Below are positions 14,210 to 22,629 of a stretch of 32,756 nucleotides of DNA, one piece after another. The notes beneath the pieces were generated by a model. The model saw only the letters and a list, made by a program, of their open reading frames with translations. It did not search any database and was not told the DNA's origin. This DNA comes from an uncultured Verrucomicrobia subdivision 3 bacterium (GTDB lineage: Bacteria; Verrucomicrobiota; Verrucomicrobiia; Limisphaerales; UBA11358): the NCBI GenBank assembly GCA_903870815.1, contig CAIQEI010000092.1:1-32756 (forward strand), written 5' to 3'. The position numbers and the translations under genes were made by a program. Positions within the stretch are counted from its first letter, which is position 1. Every line of letters begins with the position of its first letter.

Positions 14210-16681
14210 TTAAAATTCGCGGGTGTAGCCAACGCCAAACTGAAACTGGCCGGAGCCGTTGTTGAACTGGTCCCGCTTCAGCGGGATGCCGTAGTCCAGC
14301 CGCAAGGGGCCGAGGTGCGGAATGTTCAGCCGGATGCCCATGCCCCAGTCGTCCAGATAGTTCAATGAGTAGGAATACGACGCGGCGTCCACGCAGCCGA
14401 TGTCATAGAACAGGGCGTAGCGCAGGCTCACGCCGCCTTCCTTTTCCAGGATCGGGATGCTGTATTCGCACGAACCGAACCAGTAGGTATCGCCGCCGAT
14501 TGGCTCGTTCGACATGTTGGGATAGGACGGGTTGCCATAGTTCGGATCGCGCGGGGCGATGTTGCGGAATTTGAAGCCGCGCAGCGAGTAGAGTCCGCCG
14601 AGATAATAGCGGTCATAGAACGGAACGTCGCCGCCGGACAAACTGTCGGCGACGCCGGTGCGCCCCACCATTTCGATCACATGGCCCTTGAGCAGGCCGG
14701 GAAAATACCAGGCGGTGTGCAATTCCACTTTGTAAAAATCGGTGTCGCCCACGCTGACTTCGGTGGATAATTCGGTGCGCTGGCCGTGATTGGGCAGTTG
14801 CGTGCTATTGCGCGTGTCGTAGGCAATCGAGCTTCCTAACCGCTGGTAAAAACTGTTCCCGACTTGCTGAAGGATGGCATTAGGCACGTTGGGCGTGGTG
14901 GGTGGATTGGGGAAATTGTTATTTTCGAACCCGTTCCACCCGCTGTTCAAGGTGATCCCGATCTCTTCCGCCGTGTAGCTGACCGTGCCGATGAGGAAAT
15001 CGCTGCCGAGCGCGCGCGTTAGGCTCACTTTGCCGCCGGTGCGGGTTTCATCATAGATATTGTTCGGGCTTTCAAAATTGAGCTGATGGCGGAAGAGGTC
15101 AACGCCGAGCGAAAGTTTCCGGTTCAGGAACCACGGTTCGACAAATGAAAGTTCATAGTCCTGACGCTGCGTGCCGAGCTGGACGCGCAGGCGTAGTTTC
15201 TCGCCGCCGCCGGTGAAGTAGGGTGGGTGGAACAGGTCAAAGTTGCCTTGGGAAACCTCCGCGTAGCCGACCAGCGAGTCCACGGAACTGAACCCGGCCC
15301 CGACGCTCAAATTGCCGGTGTTCTGTTCCTCGACGCTGACGATGAGATTTTTGCGGCCGGCGATTACCGGGTCCGTGGGTTCGGGGCGCATGTCCACCTT
15401 GTCAAAATATTGCAGCCCCTCCAGGCGCTGCTTGCTGATCTTCACCTGCACCATGTTGAAAACATCGCCGGGGCTGATGGCCAGTTCGCGGCGGATGACC
15501 TTGTCCTTGGTCTTGAGGTTCCCATGGATCTCGATCTTTTGGACGTACGATTTCTGGCTCTCGCCGATCTGGAAATCCAGATCCATGGTGCCTTGCTGGA
15601 TGTTCGGCACCGTCACCACGTGCAGCGCCTGGCCCTGGGCGATTTCAATGTAGCCCTTGCTCCCGTAAAAATCCTGGACCGCCTCGGTGTCCTTTGCCAG
15701 CCCTTGCGGGGTGAAAGTGTTGGTCACATCCATCGGCAGGTTGTTCGGGCCAAGCTTCGCCTTGGAGCCTTGATACTTTTGTATGGCCTTGAGGCCGGTG
15801 ATGATTTCCGCGTCGGTGAACATTTTTGTGCCGCTGAACTTAACGGAGCCGACCTTGTATTGGTGGCCTTCATAAAGATAATACTTCACGATCATCGAAT
15901 TCGTCGTCGGATGCTCGAGCTGGACATCCTTCACTTCGAAATCAAGGTAGCCATGGCTGTGGTAAAATTCGACGAGCCGGTCGGAGTCGCCGTCAAATTC
16001 CTCCTGCTGGAAGAACCCGCTGCCGGTCAGCCAGGACCACATCCAGTGCGCGCGCGTCTTGAGCTCCTTGCGCAGCACCTTTTGGGAAAACGCCTCCGCG
16101 CCGAGGAAGGTCACCAGGATGATTTTCACCTTCGGGCTTTCCTGGATCTGGTACGTCACGGTGCCGTGGCCGGTGGGCTCGTCAATGCTCAGCACGTATT
16201 TCACCTTGGTGTCGGAGTAGCCCTGTTTCTCATACAGCTTTTTTATCTCCTGCACATCGGTGAACGCTTTCTGCTCGTCCAGCGCGTCGCCCACCTTGAT
16301 CGTGACTTTCTTCTTGATCTTGGATTCCTTCAGCTTCTGGTTGCCCTCGATCTTGACTTCGGTGACGCGCGGGCGCACCTGGACAATGTAGGTCAGGATT
16401 ACCCCGCCGTCGTCCGCCTCTTCCACGGAAACGCGGATGTTGTAGAACTGGCCGGTGGCGTAGAGGGAATGAACGTCGTCCTGCGTGCAGCCGGGAATGT
16501 AGGTGCTGCCGTCCTTGAGCTTGATGTTGTCGCGGATGAGGGCCTCGCTCACCGACGCCGGGCCGATGAACTTGATGCCCACATGATTGATTTTGACCCC
16601 GATGTTTTGCGCCCGGGCGACCGGGATGACCCCCACCAAAAGCACCATGAAAATGCCCAGGGCCCGGAACATGGCTTTCAT
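14210..16681 (-). CDS. bamA: outer membrane protein assembly factor BamA
   Basis: The protein has 823 residues with signal peptide FRALGIFMVLLVGVIPVARA. About five POTRA domains fill 29-455 (for example VTEVKIEGNQKLKESKIKKK at the start of the second and VQKIEIHGNLKTKDKVIRRE at the start of the fifth). The barrel runs from about 460 to the terminal Phe. FVEPWFLNRKLSLGVDLFRH and SLRGFKF (the conserved RGF of loop 6) are diagnostic, and GVGYTREF is a C-terminal beta-signal. It folds and inserts outer-membrane proteins, so the organism has an outer membrane. It starts three bases after dnaB, and the SBBP gene starts one base after its stop. Confidence 0.97.
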   Translation of the reverse strand: MKAMFRALGIFMVLLVGVIPVARAQNIGVKINHVGIKFIGPASVSEALIRDNIKLKDGSTYIPGCTQDDVHSLYATGQFYNIRVSVEEADDGGVILTYIVQVRPRVTEVKIEGNQKLKESKIKKKVTIKVGDALDEQKAFTDVQEIKKLYEKQGYSDTKVKYVLSIDEPTGHGTVTYQIQESPKVKIILVTFLGAEAFSQKVLRKELKTRAHWMWSWLTGSGFFQQEEFDGDSDRLVEFYHSHGYLDFEVKDVQLEHPTTNSMIVKYYLYEGHQYKVGSVKFSGTKMFTDAEIITGLKAIQKYQGSKAKLGPNNLPMDVTNTFTPQGLAKDTEAVQDFYGSKGYIEIAQGQALHVVTVPNIQQGTMDLDFQIGESQKSYVQKIEIHGNLKTKDKVIRRELAISPGDVFNMVQVKISKQRLEGLQYFDKVDMRPEPTDPVIAGRKNLIVSVEEQNTGNLSVGAGFSSVDSLVGYAEVSQGNFDLFHPPYFTGGGEKLRLRVQLGTQRQDYELSFVEPWFLNRKLSLGVDLFRHQLNFESPNNIYDETRTGGKVSLTRALGSDFLIGTVSYTAEEIGITLNSGWNGFENNNFPNPPTTPNVPNAILQQVGNSFYQRLGSSIAYDTRNSTQLPNHGQRTELSTEVSVGDTDFYKVELHTAWYFPGLLKGHVIEMVGRTGVADSLSGGDVPFYDRYYLGGLYSLRGFKFRNIAPRDPNYGNPSYPNMSNEPIGGDTYWFGSCEYSIPILEKEGGVSLRYALFYDIGCVDAASYSYSLNYLDDWGMGIRLNIPHLGPLRLDYGIPLKRDQFNNGSGQFQFGVGYTREF

Positions 16682-16684
16682 GCT

Positions 16685-18178
16685 TTACCGGCCGCCGGGC
16701 ACGTCGTCGTCGCTGAATTTGGTTGCGGTTTCAAATCGTGTATATGGTTTCAAGAACGTCAAATGGACGTCGCCCGTCGGGCCGTTGCGCTGCTTCGCGA
16801 TCAAAAAATTCACTGGAATCCCGTCGTTCTCTTCCGCCGCCGCGCCGTCTTCGTCGTCGCCGGCGTTCGGCTTGTACAGCAGCCCGACCAGGTCCGCGTC
16901 CTGCTCGATGGATCCGGATTCGCGCAAATCGCTCAAGCGCGGTTTCCGGCTCTTGTCCTTCTCGAGCTCGCGGTTCAACTGGGACAGCACAATCACCGGC
17001 ACGTTCAATTCCTTAGCCAGCGCCTTGATGCCGCTGGAAATGTCAGCAATCTCTTGCTGCCGGTTTTCTTGCGCTCGCCGCGCAGTAGAGTTTAATAGCT
17101 GCAAATAGTCAATCACGAACAGCTTGATGCCGTGCTGTTGCGCCATGCGGCGCGCCCGCGCCCGCAGTTGCAAAATCGAGAGCCCCGCCGTGTCGTCGAT
17201 GTACAGTTTCGAACCCGATAGCCGCCCCGCGGCGTTCGTCAATTTCGGGAAATCCGACTCGCTCATGAAGCCTTCGCGGATGCTCCGCAAGTTCACCCGC
17301 GCCAGCGAGCACATCATGCGCAGGATTAGCGAGGCCGCGCTCATTTCCAGGCTGAACACGCACACCGGCAGCTTTGATTCCAGGGCGACGTGTTCCGCGA
17401 TGTTCATCGCCAGCGACGTCTTGCCCATCGAGGGCCGGGCCGCGATGATGATCATTTCCCCGCCGTGCAGGCCGTCCGTCATCTTGTCCAGGTCCACAAA
17501 GCCCGTCGCCATGCCGCCGAGCTGCCCCTGCCGGCCGAAATAATTTTCAATCGTCGCAATCGCGTCGTGCACCAGGGTGTTGATCGGCAGCACGCCGCTC
17601 TGCGCGCGCGACTCGTTGACACGCAATATCTCCTTCTCCACCTCGTCCAGCAGCGCCTCCACCTCGCCCTCGTAGTCGTAAACTTTGCCCACCACGCCGG
17701 AGCAGGTCGCGATGAGTTTCCGCAGCAGGTATTTTTCCCGGACGATGTCCAGGTAATAGCTCAAGTTGGCCGCGCTCGGCACTGCGTCCTGCAACTGGCT
17801 CAAATACGCGATGCCGCCGACTTGTTCCAACAGCTGCCGGTCCTTCAAATTCTGCTGCACCGTGATCAAGTCCACCGGCAGGCGCTGGTTGAACATCTCC
17901 GCCAGCGTCTCGTAAATTGTCTGGTGCCGCAGGTCGTAGAACGCCGACTTCCCGTCGTCCTTGAGTTTCTCCACGCATTCGCCGATGCACTGGTTCGGGT
18001 CCAGCAGCGCGCAGCCCAGCACGCCTTGCTCCGCCTCGGTGGAATGCGGCGGCAGCCGGTCTATGGAACCTCCCGCCGGCGACTGGCGGTCGCTTTTCTG
18101 GCGGCGCGTCTTCTTCAAATCAGCGCTCGTCGCGGTGCTGGTGGTGCCCTGCAACGGGTCGGAAACGGAATCAATCAT
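16685..18178 (-). CDS. dnaB: replicative DNA helicase DnaB
   Basis: The protein has 497 residues from the ATG at 18178; an upstream TTG would add 13 residues. A polar N-terminal extension of about 40 residues precedes LPPHSTEAEQGVLGCALLDP, the start of the DnaB N-terminal domain. Walker A is ARPSMGKTSLA, Walker B is LFVIDYLQLL, and DLRESGSIEQDADLVGLLYK and AKQRNGPTGDVHLTFLKPYT are typical C-terminal motifs. It unwinds DNA ahead of the replisome as a hexamer. No intein is present. The gene heads the minus-strand block and is divergent from the MFS gene, with 137 bases between the start codons. Confidence 0.97.
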   Translation of the reverse strand: MIDSVSDPLQGTTSTATSADLKKTRRQKSDRQSPAGGSIDRLPPHSTEAEQGVLGCALLDPNQCIGECVEKLKDDGKSAFYDLRHQTIYETLAEMFNQRLPVDLITVQQNLKDRQLLEQVGGIAYLSQLQDAVPSAANLSYYLDIVREKYLLRKLIATCSGVVGKVYDYEGEVEALLDEVEKEILRVNESRAQSGVLPINTLVHDAIATIENYFGRQGQLGGMATGFVDLDKMTDGLHGGEMIIIAARPSMGKTSLAMNIAEHVALESKLPVCVFSLEMSAASLILRMMCSLARVNLRSIREGFMSESDFPKLTNAAGRLSGSKLYIDDTAGLSILQLRARARRMAQQHGIKLFVIDYLQLLNSTARRAQENRQQEIADISSGIKALAKELNVPVIVLSQLNRELEKDKSRKPRLSDLRESGSIEQDADLVGLLYKPNAGDDEDGAAAEENDGIPVNFLIAKQRNGPTGDVHLTFLKPYTRFETATKFSDDDVPGGR

Positions 18179-18315
18179 GCGCACAGAATCGCTGCTGGGA
18201 AAACTGCGGCAAGACAAAGTTGTTTTTCTTGTTCACAAAATTATTCGCCGGCAAACTTGGTTCTGAAAAATCTGTCAATTCTGCCGGCCGCAATTAGACT
18301 TCGCCCGTTGCAAAT

Positions 18316-19575
18316 ATGAATCGCAAACCGTCCATGCTCGTGGTTTTCCTCACGGTCTTCATCGACCTCATCGGCTTCGGCATCGTTGTGCCGCTCGTGC
18401 CGATGTATAGCCGGCATTACGGCGCCAGCGGCTGGATGATTGGCGTCATCATCGCCTCGTTCTCGGCCATGCAGTTCATCTTCTCGCCCATCTGGGGCAA
18501 ACTTTCGGACCGCCACGGTCGCCGCCCGATCCTGCTCATTAGCACCGCCGGCGCGGCGTGTTCGTACGTGCTGTTTGCCATTGGGTCGGGTTTTGAAAAT
18601 CACGCGCTCGCCCTCGGTGCGCTGCTCGTCTCGCGCCTCTTCGCCGGCGCGTGCGGTGGCAATATCACCGTGGCCCAGGCTTACATCGCCGACATCACCC
18701 CGCCGGAAAACCGCTCGAAACGGATGGGCCTCATCGGCATGGCGTTCGGCCTCGGCTTCATCTTCGGCCCGGCCATCAGCGGCGTGGCGCTGAAATTCGG
18801 CGGGGCCACCGCGCCCGGCTGGACGGCGGCGGCGCTGTGCGCGCTGAATTTTCTCCTCGCCTATTTCATTCTCGCCGAAAGCTTGCAGCCCAGTTCCGGC
18901 CACGCCAACCGCCGTCCGCATTTTGATCAGTGGCGGCATATGCTGGCCCAGCCGAAAATCGGTCTGCTCATCGTGATCTTCTTCCTGGCCACGTTCGCCT
19001 TCAGTTGCTTTGAAAGCACCCTGCCGCTGCTCATCAATGACAATTTCAAGCTCGGCCTCGCTGTGGATGTCGCCGCGCCGGCTACGACCGTGATCTGGCT
19101 TTTTGTTTTTTGCGGCCTGATTTCCGCCTTCGTCCAGGGCGGCCTGATCGGCCGGCTCGTGAAACTGTTGGGTGAACCAAAATTGATTTGCCTCAGCCTC
19201 GTGATGACCGGCGCCAGCCTGGTGCTGCTGCCGTTGATCCAAGGTGACGGCCCGTTGCGCTGGTCGGCGGTGCTGCATCTCACGGACAAACCCTGGATCG
19301 CCATGCTGGGCGCGCTGGTGCTGCTTTCAATCGGATCCAGTTTGTCGCGCGCGCCTTTGTTCGGGCTGCTCTCCAATCTGACGCCCGCCACCGAGCAGGG
19401 CGCGACCATCGGCGTGGCGCAAAGTGCCGGCGCGCTGGCGCGCATTGTCGGCCCGATTTTTGCCGGCACGCTCTACGGGCTGAATGATTCCACCCGCGCG
19501 CTGCCGTATCTCATCTGCGGCACCATCGCCATCCTGGCCGGTCTGCTCACGGTTCGCCGGCTGCTGGCGAAATGA
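18316..19575 (+). CDS. MFS transporter, TetA-like drug exporter family
   Basis: The protein has 419 residues, with about 12 hydrophobic helices. VFLTVFIDLIGFGIVVPLVP is the first helix and closely resembles TetA-type exporters. GKLSDRHGRR (61-70) is MFS motif A in the loop between helices 2 and 3. GLIGMAFGLGFIFGPAISGV is the motif C-like helix 5 of antiporters. It is an inner-membrane transporter that probably exports a small compound using the proton gradient. The substrate cannot be read from the sequence, and a resistance role is not established. It is transcribed alone and divergent from dnaB. Confidence 0.9.
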   Translation: MNRKPSMLVVFLTVFIDLIGFGIVVPLVPMYSRHYGASGWMIGVIIASFSAMQFIFSPIWGKLSDRHGRRPILLISTAGAACSYVLFAIGSGFENHALALGALLVSRLFAGACGGNITVAQAYIADITPPENRSKRMGLIGMAFGLGFIFGPAISGVALKFGGATAPGWTAAALCALNFLLAYFILAESLQPSSGHANRRPHFDQWRHMLAQPKIGLLIVIFFLATFAFSCFESTLPLLINDNFKLGLAVDVAAPATTVIWLFVFCGLISAFVQGGLIGRLVKLLGEPKLICLSLVMTGASLVLLPLIQGDGPLRWSAVLHLTDKPWIAMLGALVLLSIGSSLSRAPLFGLLSNLTPATEQGATIGVAQSAGALARIVGPIFAGTLYGLNDSTRALPYLICGTIAILAGLLTVRRLLAK

Positions 19576-19611
19576 TTTTCCGCGCGTCCGTCTCGCCGCC
19601 TTCAGCTTTCA

Positions 19612-19665
19612 ACAAAATAAAAGCGGCGGACTGACATTCACACCCGGATTTTGTCAGCCCGCCGC
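19612..19665 (-). terminator. terminator of the Spy-like gene, shared hairpin with the MFS 3' end
   Basis: GCGGCGGACTGACA (19623-19636) and TGTCAGCCCGCCGC (19652-19665) pair over 14 positions with one G-T type mismatch. On the minus strand TTTTATTTTGTTG follows the stem, giving a good terminator 27 bases after the Spy-like stop. The same hairpin could slow plus-strand transcripts of the MFS gene. Confidence 0.8.
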
Positions 19666-19691
19666 CTGCCGTTCACCAGAACGGAAGTTTT

Positions 19692-20153
19692 TCAGTTTTC
19701 GCCCGGCGGTGGGCCGGACGGTGCACTGTTGCCATTGCCGTCACCGGGCGGAGGGCCCGATGGCATGTTGTTGTCATCGCCACCCGGCGGCGGTCCGGAC
19801 GGCGGGGTGCTGTCATCGCCGCCGGGATTGCCGCGCATGCGGCCTCCAGCCGGAGGCATCGGCGGACGCATGTTCTTCAACTGCGTGAGTTGTTCGGGCG
19901 TGAGGATCTTCTCCAGCTTGGCTTTCGTCTCGGCTTCGAGCGCGGCCACCTGTTGCTTTTGATCATCGGTCAGTTTGAGTCGTTCTTCTGCGCGGGGTGG
20001 CAGCAGGTGAAATCCGCCGCGACCGCCGGGGCCGGCTTGGTGTTGCGAAGACTGGGGGTTGCCGGCGGACGGCGGTGGATTGTCTTGCGCGGTGAGGAGG
20101 CACGTTGAGGCGCCGAGCGCCAGCGCGAGGAGGATGATGTTATTTTTTTTCAT
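19692..20153 (-). CDS. Spy/CpxP-like periplasmic protein with Pro-Gly repeat tail
   Basis: The protein has 153 residues. MKKNNIILLALALGASTCLL followed by TAQD is a signal peptide. Residues 60-90 (RLKLTDDQKQQVAALEAETK and LTPEQLTQLKN) contain two LT--Q motifs, the mark of the Spy/CpxP/ZraP group of periplasmic stress chaperones and sensors. The C-terminal 45 residues are a low-complexity tail with three PSGPPPG units. The gene is divergent from a response regulator/sensor kinase pair, as cpxP is from cpxRA in Escherichia coli. A role as feedback inhibitor or chaperone of that system is inference. Confidence 0.75.
   Translation of the reverse strand: MKKNNIILLALALGASTCLLTAQDNPPPSAGNPQSSQHQAGPGGRGGFHLLPPRAEERLKLTDDQKQQVAALEAETKAKLEKILTPEQLTQLKNMRPPMPPAGGRMRGNPGGDDSTPPSGPPPGGDDNNMPSGPPPGDGNGNSAPSGPPPGEN
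19702..19828 (-). repeat. 39-42 bp tandem repeat inside the Spy-like gene
   Basis: Unit starts at 19702, 19744, 19783 and 19822 carry CCCGGCGG or close variants, 42, 39 and 39 bases apart. Spacing in multiples of three keeps the frame, and each unit encodes PSGPPPG plus an Asp/Asn/Gly-rich linker. Confidence 0.75.
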
Positions 20154-20209
20154 GGTTTTGGCTTTCGTTCTGGGTGTGATTTATTCTTACGCCACCAATC
20201 TACTAAACC

Positions 20210-20296
20210 CAACCTTAAGGGAAAATGAAGGGGATATTTTTTCCAAAGAATCTTTCCCCGGGTTTGCTTCCAAAACTTAATCTTCCCTTAAGGTTG
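20210..20296. promoter_or_regulatory. paired inverted boxes in the divergent promoter region
   Basis: CAACCTTAAGGGAA (20210-20223) and TTCCCTTAAGGTTG (20283-20296) are perfect 14-bp inverted copies 59 bases apart. Each contains the palindrome CCTTAAGG. They lie between the start codons of the Spy-like gene (20153) and the response regulator (20362). Two identical boxes in a shared control region suggest binding sites, most likely for the adjacent response regulator, which is inference. Confidence 0.55.
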
Positions 20297-20361
20297 AGTT
20301 TGCCAGGATTCACGCGCTGGCGGTTTCGCGGTGTCCGTGTTAAAACACCGCCGGCCCGAAC

Positions 20362-21012
20362 ATGAGAATTCTCGTTGTCGAAGACGAACCGGATCTGCTC
20401 GCGAGCCTCGCCCAAGCGCTGCGCGAGGAGGGCTACGCCGTGGACACCGCCGCCAACGGCGACGACGGTCTCTTCAATGCCGAAGGCACCGACTACGATG
20501 CCATCGTCCTCGACGTGATGCTGCCGGGCCTGGACGGCTGGGAAATTCTCAAGCGCCTGCGCCAAACCAAAAAGACGCCCGTGCTCATGCTCACTGCGCG
20601 TGACCAGACCCGCGATCGCGTGAAGGGACTCGATACCGGCGCGGATGATTATGTCGTGAAGCCGTTCGACCTCGAGGAACTGTTCGCCCGGCTCCGCGCC
20701 ATCATCCGGCGCAGCGCGAACAAAACCACGAACGTGATCGAAATCGGCGAGGTGAAGATCGACACCGCCGCACGACATGTTTTCTTAAAAAACAAAATCA
20801 TCGAGCTGACCGCCCGCGAATATGCGCTGGTGGAATTCATGGCTTTGCACCGGGGCGAAGTGGTTACGCGCACGCAGCTTTACGAGCATTTGTTTGACGA
20901 GAATGAAAGTTCGCTTTCCAACCTGCTCGATGTCCACGTTTCCAACGTGCGCAAAAAAATTGGCTCGGATTTAATTGTCACTCGGCGCGGCCACGGCTAT
21001 TGCATCGAGTAA
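20362..21012 (+). CDS. OmpR/CpxR-type response regulator
   Basis: The protein has 216 residues. The receiver domain (1-115) has acidic residues Glu 7, Asp 8 and Glu 9, phospho-acceptor Asp 51 in VLDVMLPGLDG, Thr in MLTARD, and Lys 100 in VVKPF. The C-terminal winged helix (about 125-216) has the OmpR-type ending SNVRKKIGSDLIVTRRGHGY. It is a DNA-binding transcription factor controlled by the downstream kinase. It is divergent from the Spy-like gene, and paired 14-bp boxes lie upstream. The kinase gene follows after a repeat-filled 113-base spacer. Confidence 0.93.
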   Translation: MRILVVEDEPDLLASLAQALREEGYAVDTAANGDDGLFNAEGTDYDAIVLDVMLPGLDGWEILKRLRQTKKTPVLMLTARDQTRDRVKGLDTGADDYVVKPFDLEELFARLRAIIRRSANKTTNVIEIGEVKIDTAARHVFLKNKIIELTAREYALVEFMALHRGEVVTRTQLYEHLFDENESSLSNLLDVHVSNVRKKIGSDLIVTRRGHGYCIE

Positions 21013-21125
21013 ATGAAAACATTCAACGCTCAACGATCAACCTTGAACGCCCAAGCCGTCTGTCGCGGATGTCGGGTTGTTCGATGTTCGGCGTTGAATG
21101 TTGAATGTTGAATGTTTTCCAAAAA
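21013..21125. repeat. phrase-repeat spacer with inverted ends between regulator and kinase genes
   Basis: GAAAACATTCAACGC near 21016-21030 is the reverse complement of GCGTTGAATGTTTTC, whose parts appear at 21091-21119 in GCGTTGAATG, TTGAATG, TTGAATGTTTTC. The spacer can fold into a long hairpin inside the operon. Its phrases (TTGAATG, TCAACGATCAACCTTGAACG) match other spacers of this window. Confidence 0.7.
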
Positions 21126-22622
21126 ATGTTTCCCAAATCCATCAAATGGCGACTGCAGCTCTGGTATGGCCTGATTCTCGTGGCCGTGCTCGCGGGTTTT
21201 GGTTTAACCGCCTATCACCTTGAGAGCAATCGTCAGTTTCGCCGGATTGATGATGAATTATATCGCCGCTTCGCCATTCTCGTTGATGCAATGCGACCAC
21301 CTCCGCCCGGTCCGAATGGCAGGGGACGTCCGTTCGATGGACCACCAGACCAAAGACCGGATGATTTGCCCGGACATAATCGGCGACCTCCAAACGAATT
21401 TCATTTGCCGCCTTGGGTTGTCGATAGTTTATTTGGCACGAATCAACCGAATAATTTTTACTTTATAATCCAATCGCGGTTCGGCAACGAAATTGCCCGA
21501 GCGGGCATTGTGCCAAAGCATTTGGCGCTTGCGGTTCCTTGGCGGGGCGATTTGGGGCAAATCAATCGGATGCCGGAATTGAATAGTCCCAATCCGCCAC
21601 CGGCGTATACAGAAGGTAGCTATCGTGAAGTTTCTAATCTATTCGGCGTTTCTACTGAAGATGATTCCGAGCACATCCTGGTTGGCTGTTCCATCGCCCT
21701 GGAATTGAAGGAACTGCATCGCACGGCTTTGAATCTAACTGCGGTTGGTGGTCTGATTTTATTCATCGGTCTGGCGGTCGGCGCCCGGCTGGTTTCCCGC
21801 GCGCTCAAGCCGATTACCGCCATCAGCGCGACGGCGATAAAAATTTCCGCCGGCGATTTAGCGCAGCGTATCAACGTCGCCGAGGCCGAGAGTGAACTGG
21901 GCCAGCTCGCCGCCGTTTTGAATTCCACTTTCGCGCGCCTGGAATCCGCGTTCGCGCAGCAGAAACAATTCGCCGCCGATGCCGCGCATGAATTGCGAAC
22001 GCCCGTGGCGGTGATGCTCACCCAGACGCAGACGGCGTTGAATCGAGATCGCACCGCGCCGGAATACCGCGAGACCGTCGCGGTCTGCCAGCGCGCCGCG
22101 CAGCGGATGCGGAAACTGATCGAATCGCTGCTGGCGCTCGCGCGCTTCGATGCCGGACAGGAGATTTTGAACCGGCAGCCGTTCGACCTGGCCCAAACCA
22201 TCGCCGAATGCGCCGACTTGGTGCAGCCGCTGGCCGCCGAGCGGGAGGTGAAAGTTTCGGTTGATTCCGGCCCGCTCCAAATCACCGGCGACGCCGAACG
22301 GCTGGCGCAGGTCGTCACCAATCTGCTGACCAATGGGATTCAATTCAACGGTCCCGGCGGCGAAGTGCGGGTAAAGCTGGCGGCCCAAAACGGCCTCGCC
22401 GTGCTGACGGTGTCCGACACGGGGCAGGGGATCGCCGCCGAAAATCTGCCGCGCGTTTTCGGGCGATTTTTCCGCGCCGAACCGTCGCGCACCGGGGCCG
22501 GCAATTCCGGGCTGGGCCTGGCCATTTGCAAAGCCATTGTCGAAGCGCACGGCGGCACGATTGATGTGGCCAGTGAAGCGGGTGCTGGCACCACCTTCAC
22601 CGTCCGCCTGCCAATAGCTTGA
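21126..22622 (+). CDS. sensor histidine kinase with proline-rich sensor domain
   Basis: The protein has 498 residues from the ATG at 21126. The earlier ATG at 21105 lies in the repeat and would add seven residues. There are two membrane helices, about 11-30 (YGLILVAVLAGFGLTAYHLE) and about 205-225 (LTAVGGLILFIGLAVGARLV). The extracytoplasmic part between them has a Pro/Gly/Arg/Asp-rich stretch (MRPPPPGPNGRGRPF, then GPPDQRPDDLPGHNRRPP). A HAMP domain follows, then the phospho-acceptor His 288 in AADAAHELRTPVAVM. The ATPase domain has N box TNLLTNGIQFN, G1 DTGQGIA and G2 GNSGLGLAI. It pairs with the regulator upstream. The stimulus is unknown; envelope stress is likely by context. Confidence 0.93.
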   Translation: MFPKSIKWRLQLWYGLILVAVLAGFGLTAYHLESNRQFRRIDDELYRRFAILVDAMRPPPPGPNGRGRPFDGPPDQRPDDLPGHNRRPPNEFHLPPWVVDSLFGTNQPNNFYFIIQSRFGNEIARAGIVPKHLALAVPWRGDLGQINRMPELNSPNPPPAYTEGSYREVSNLFGVSTEDDSEHILVGCSIALELKELHRTALNLTAVGGLILFIGLAVGARLVSRALKPITAISATAIKISAGDLAQRINVAEAESELGQLAAVLNSTFARLESAFAQQKQFAADAAHELRTPVAVMLTQTQTALNRDRTAPEYRETVAVCQRAAQRMRKLIESLLALARFDAGQEILNRQPFDLAQTIAECADLVQPLAAEREVKVSVDSGPLQITGDAERLAQVVTNLLTNGIQFNGPGGEVRVKLAAQNGLAVLTVSDTGQGIAAENLPRVFGRFFRAEPSRTGAGNSGLGLAICKAIVEAHGGTIDVASEAGAGTTFTVRLPIA

Positions 22623-22629
22623 AAACATT

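Noticed and set aside
13426-14265. 279-codon plus-strand frame opposite the SBBP gene
   Set aside because: It is antisense to seven SBBP repeats and a signal peptide that are certain on the minus strand.
15227-17095. 622-codon plus-strand frame opposite bamA and dnaB
   Set aside because: It is the antisense of two certain genes, and its Leu/Val/Asp/His-rich sequence has no domains. Long antisense frames are expected in GC-rich coding DNA.
18241-19278. 345-codon minus-strand frame opposite the MFS gene
   Set aside because: The product is a Glu/Arg/Ala/His-rich sequence without a fold, and the plus strand encodes a clear 12-helix transporter.
19702-19828. CRISPR-like regular repeats
   Set aside because: The 39-42 base units are back to back without unique spacers and are in frame within the Spy-like gene.
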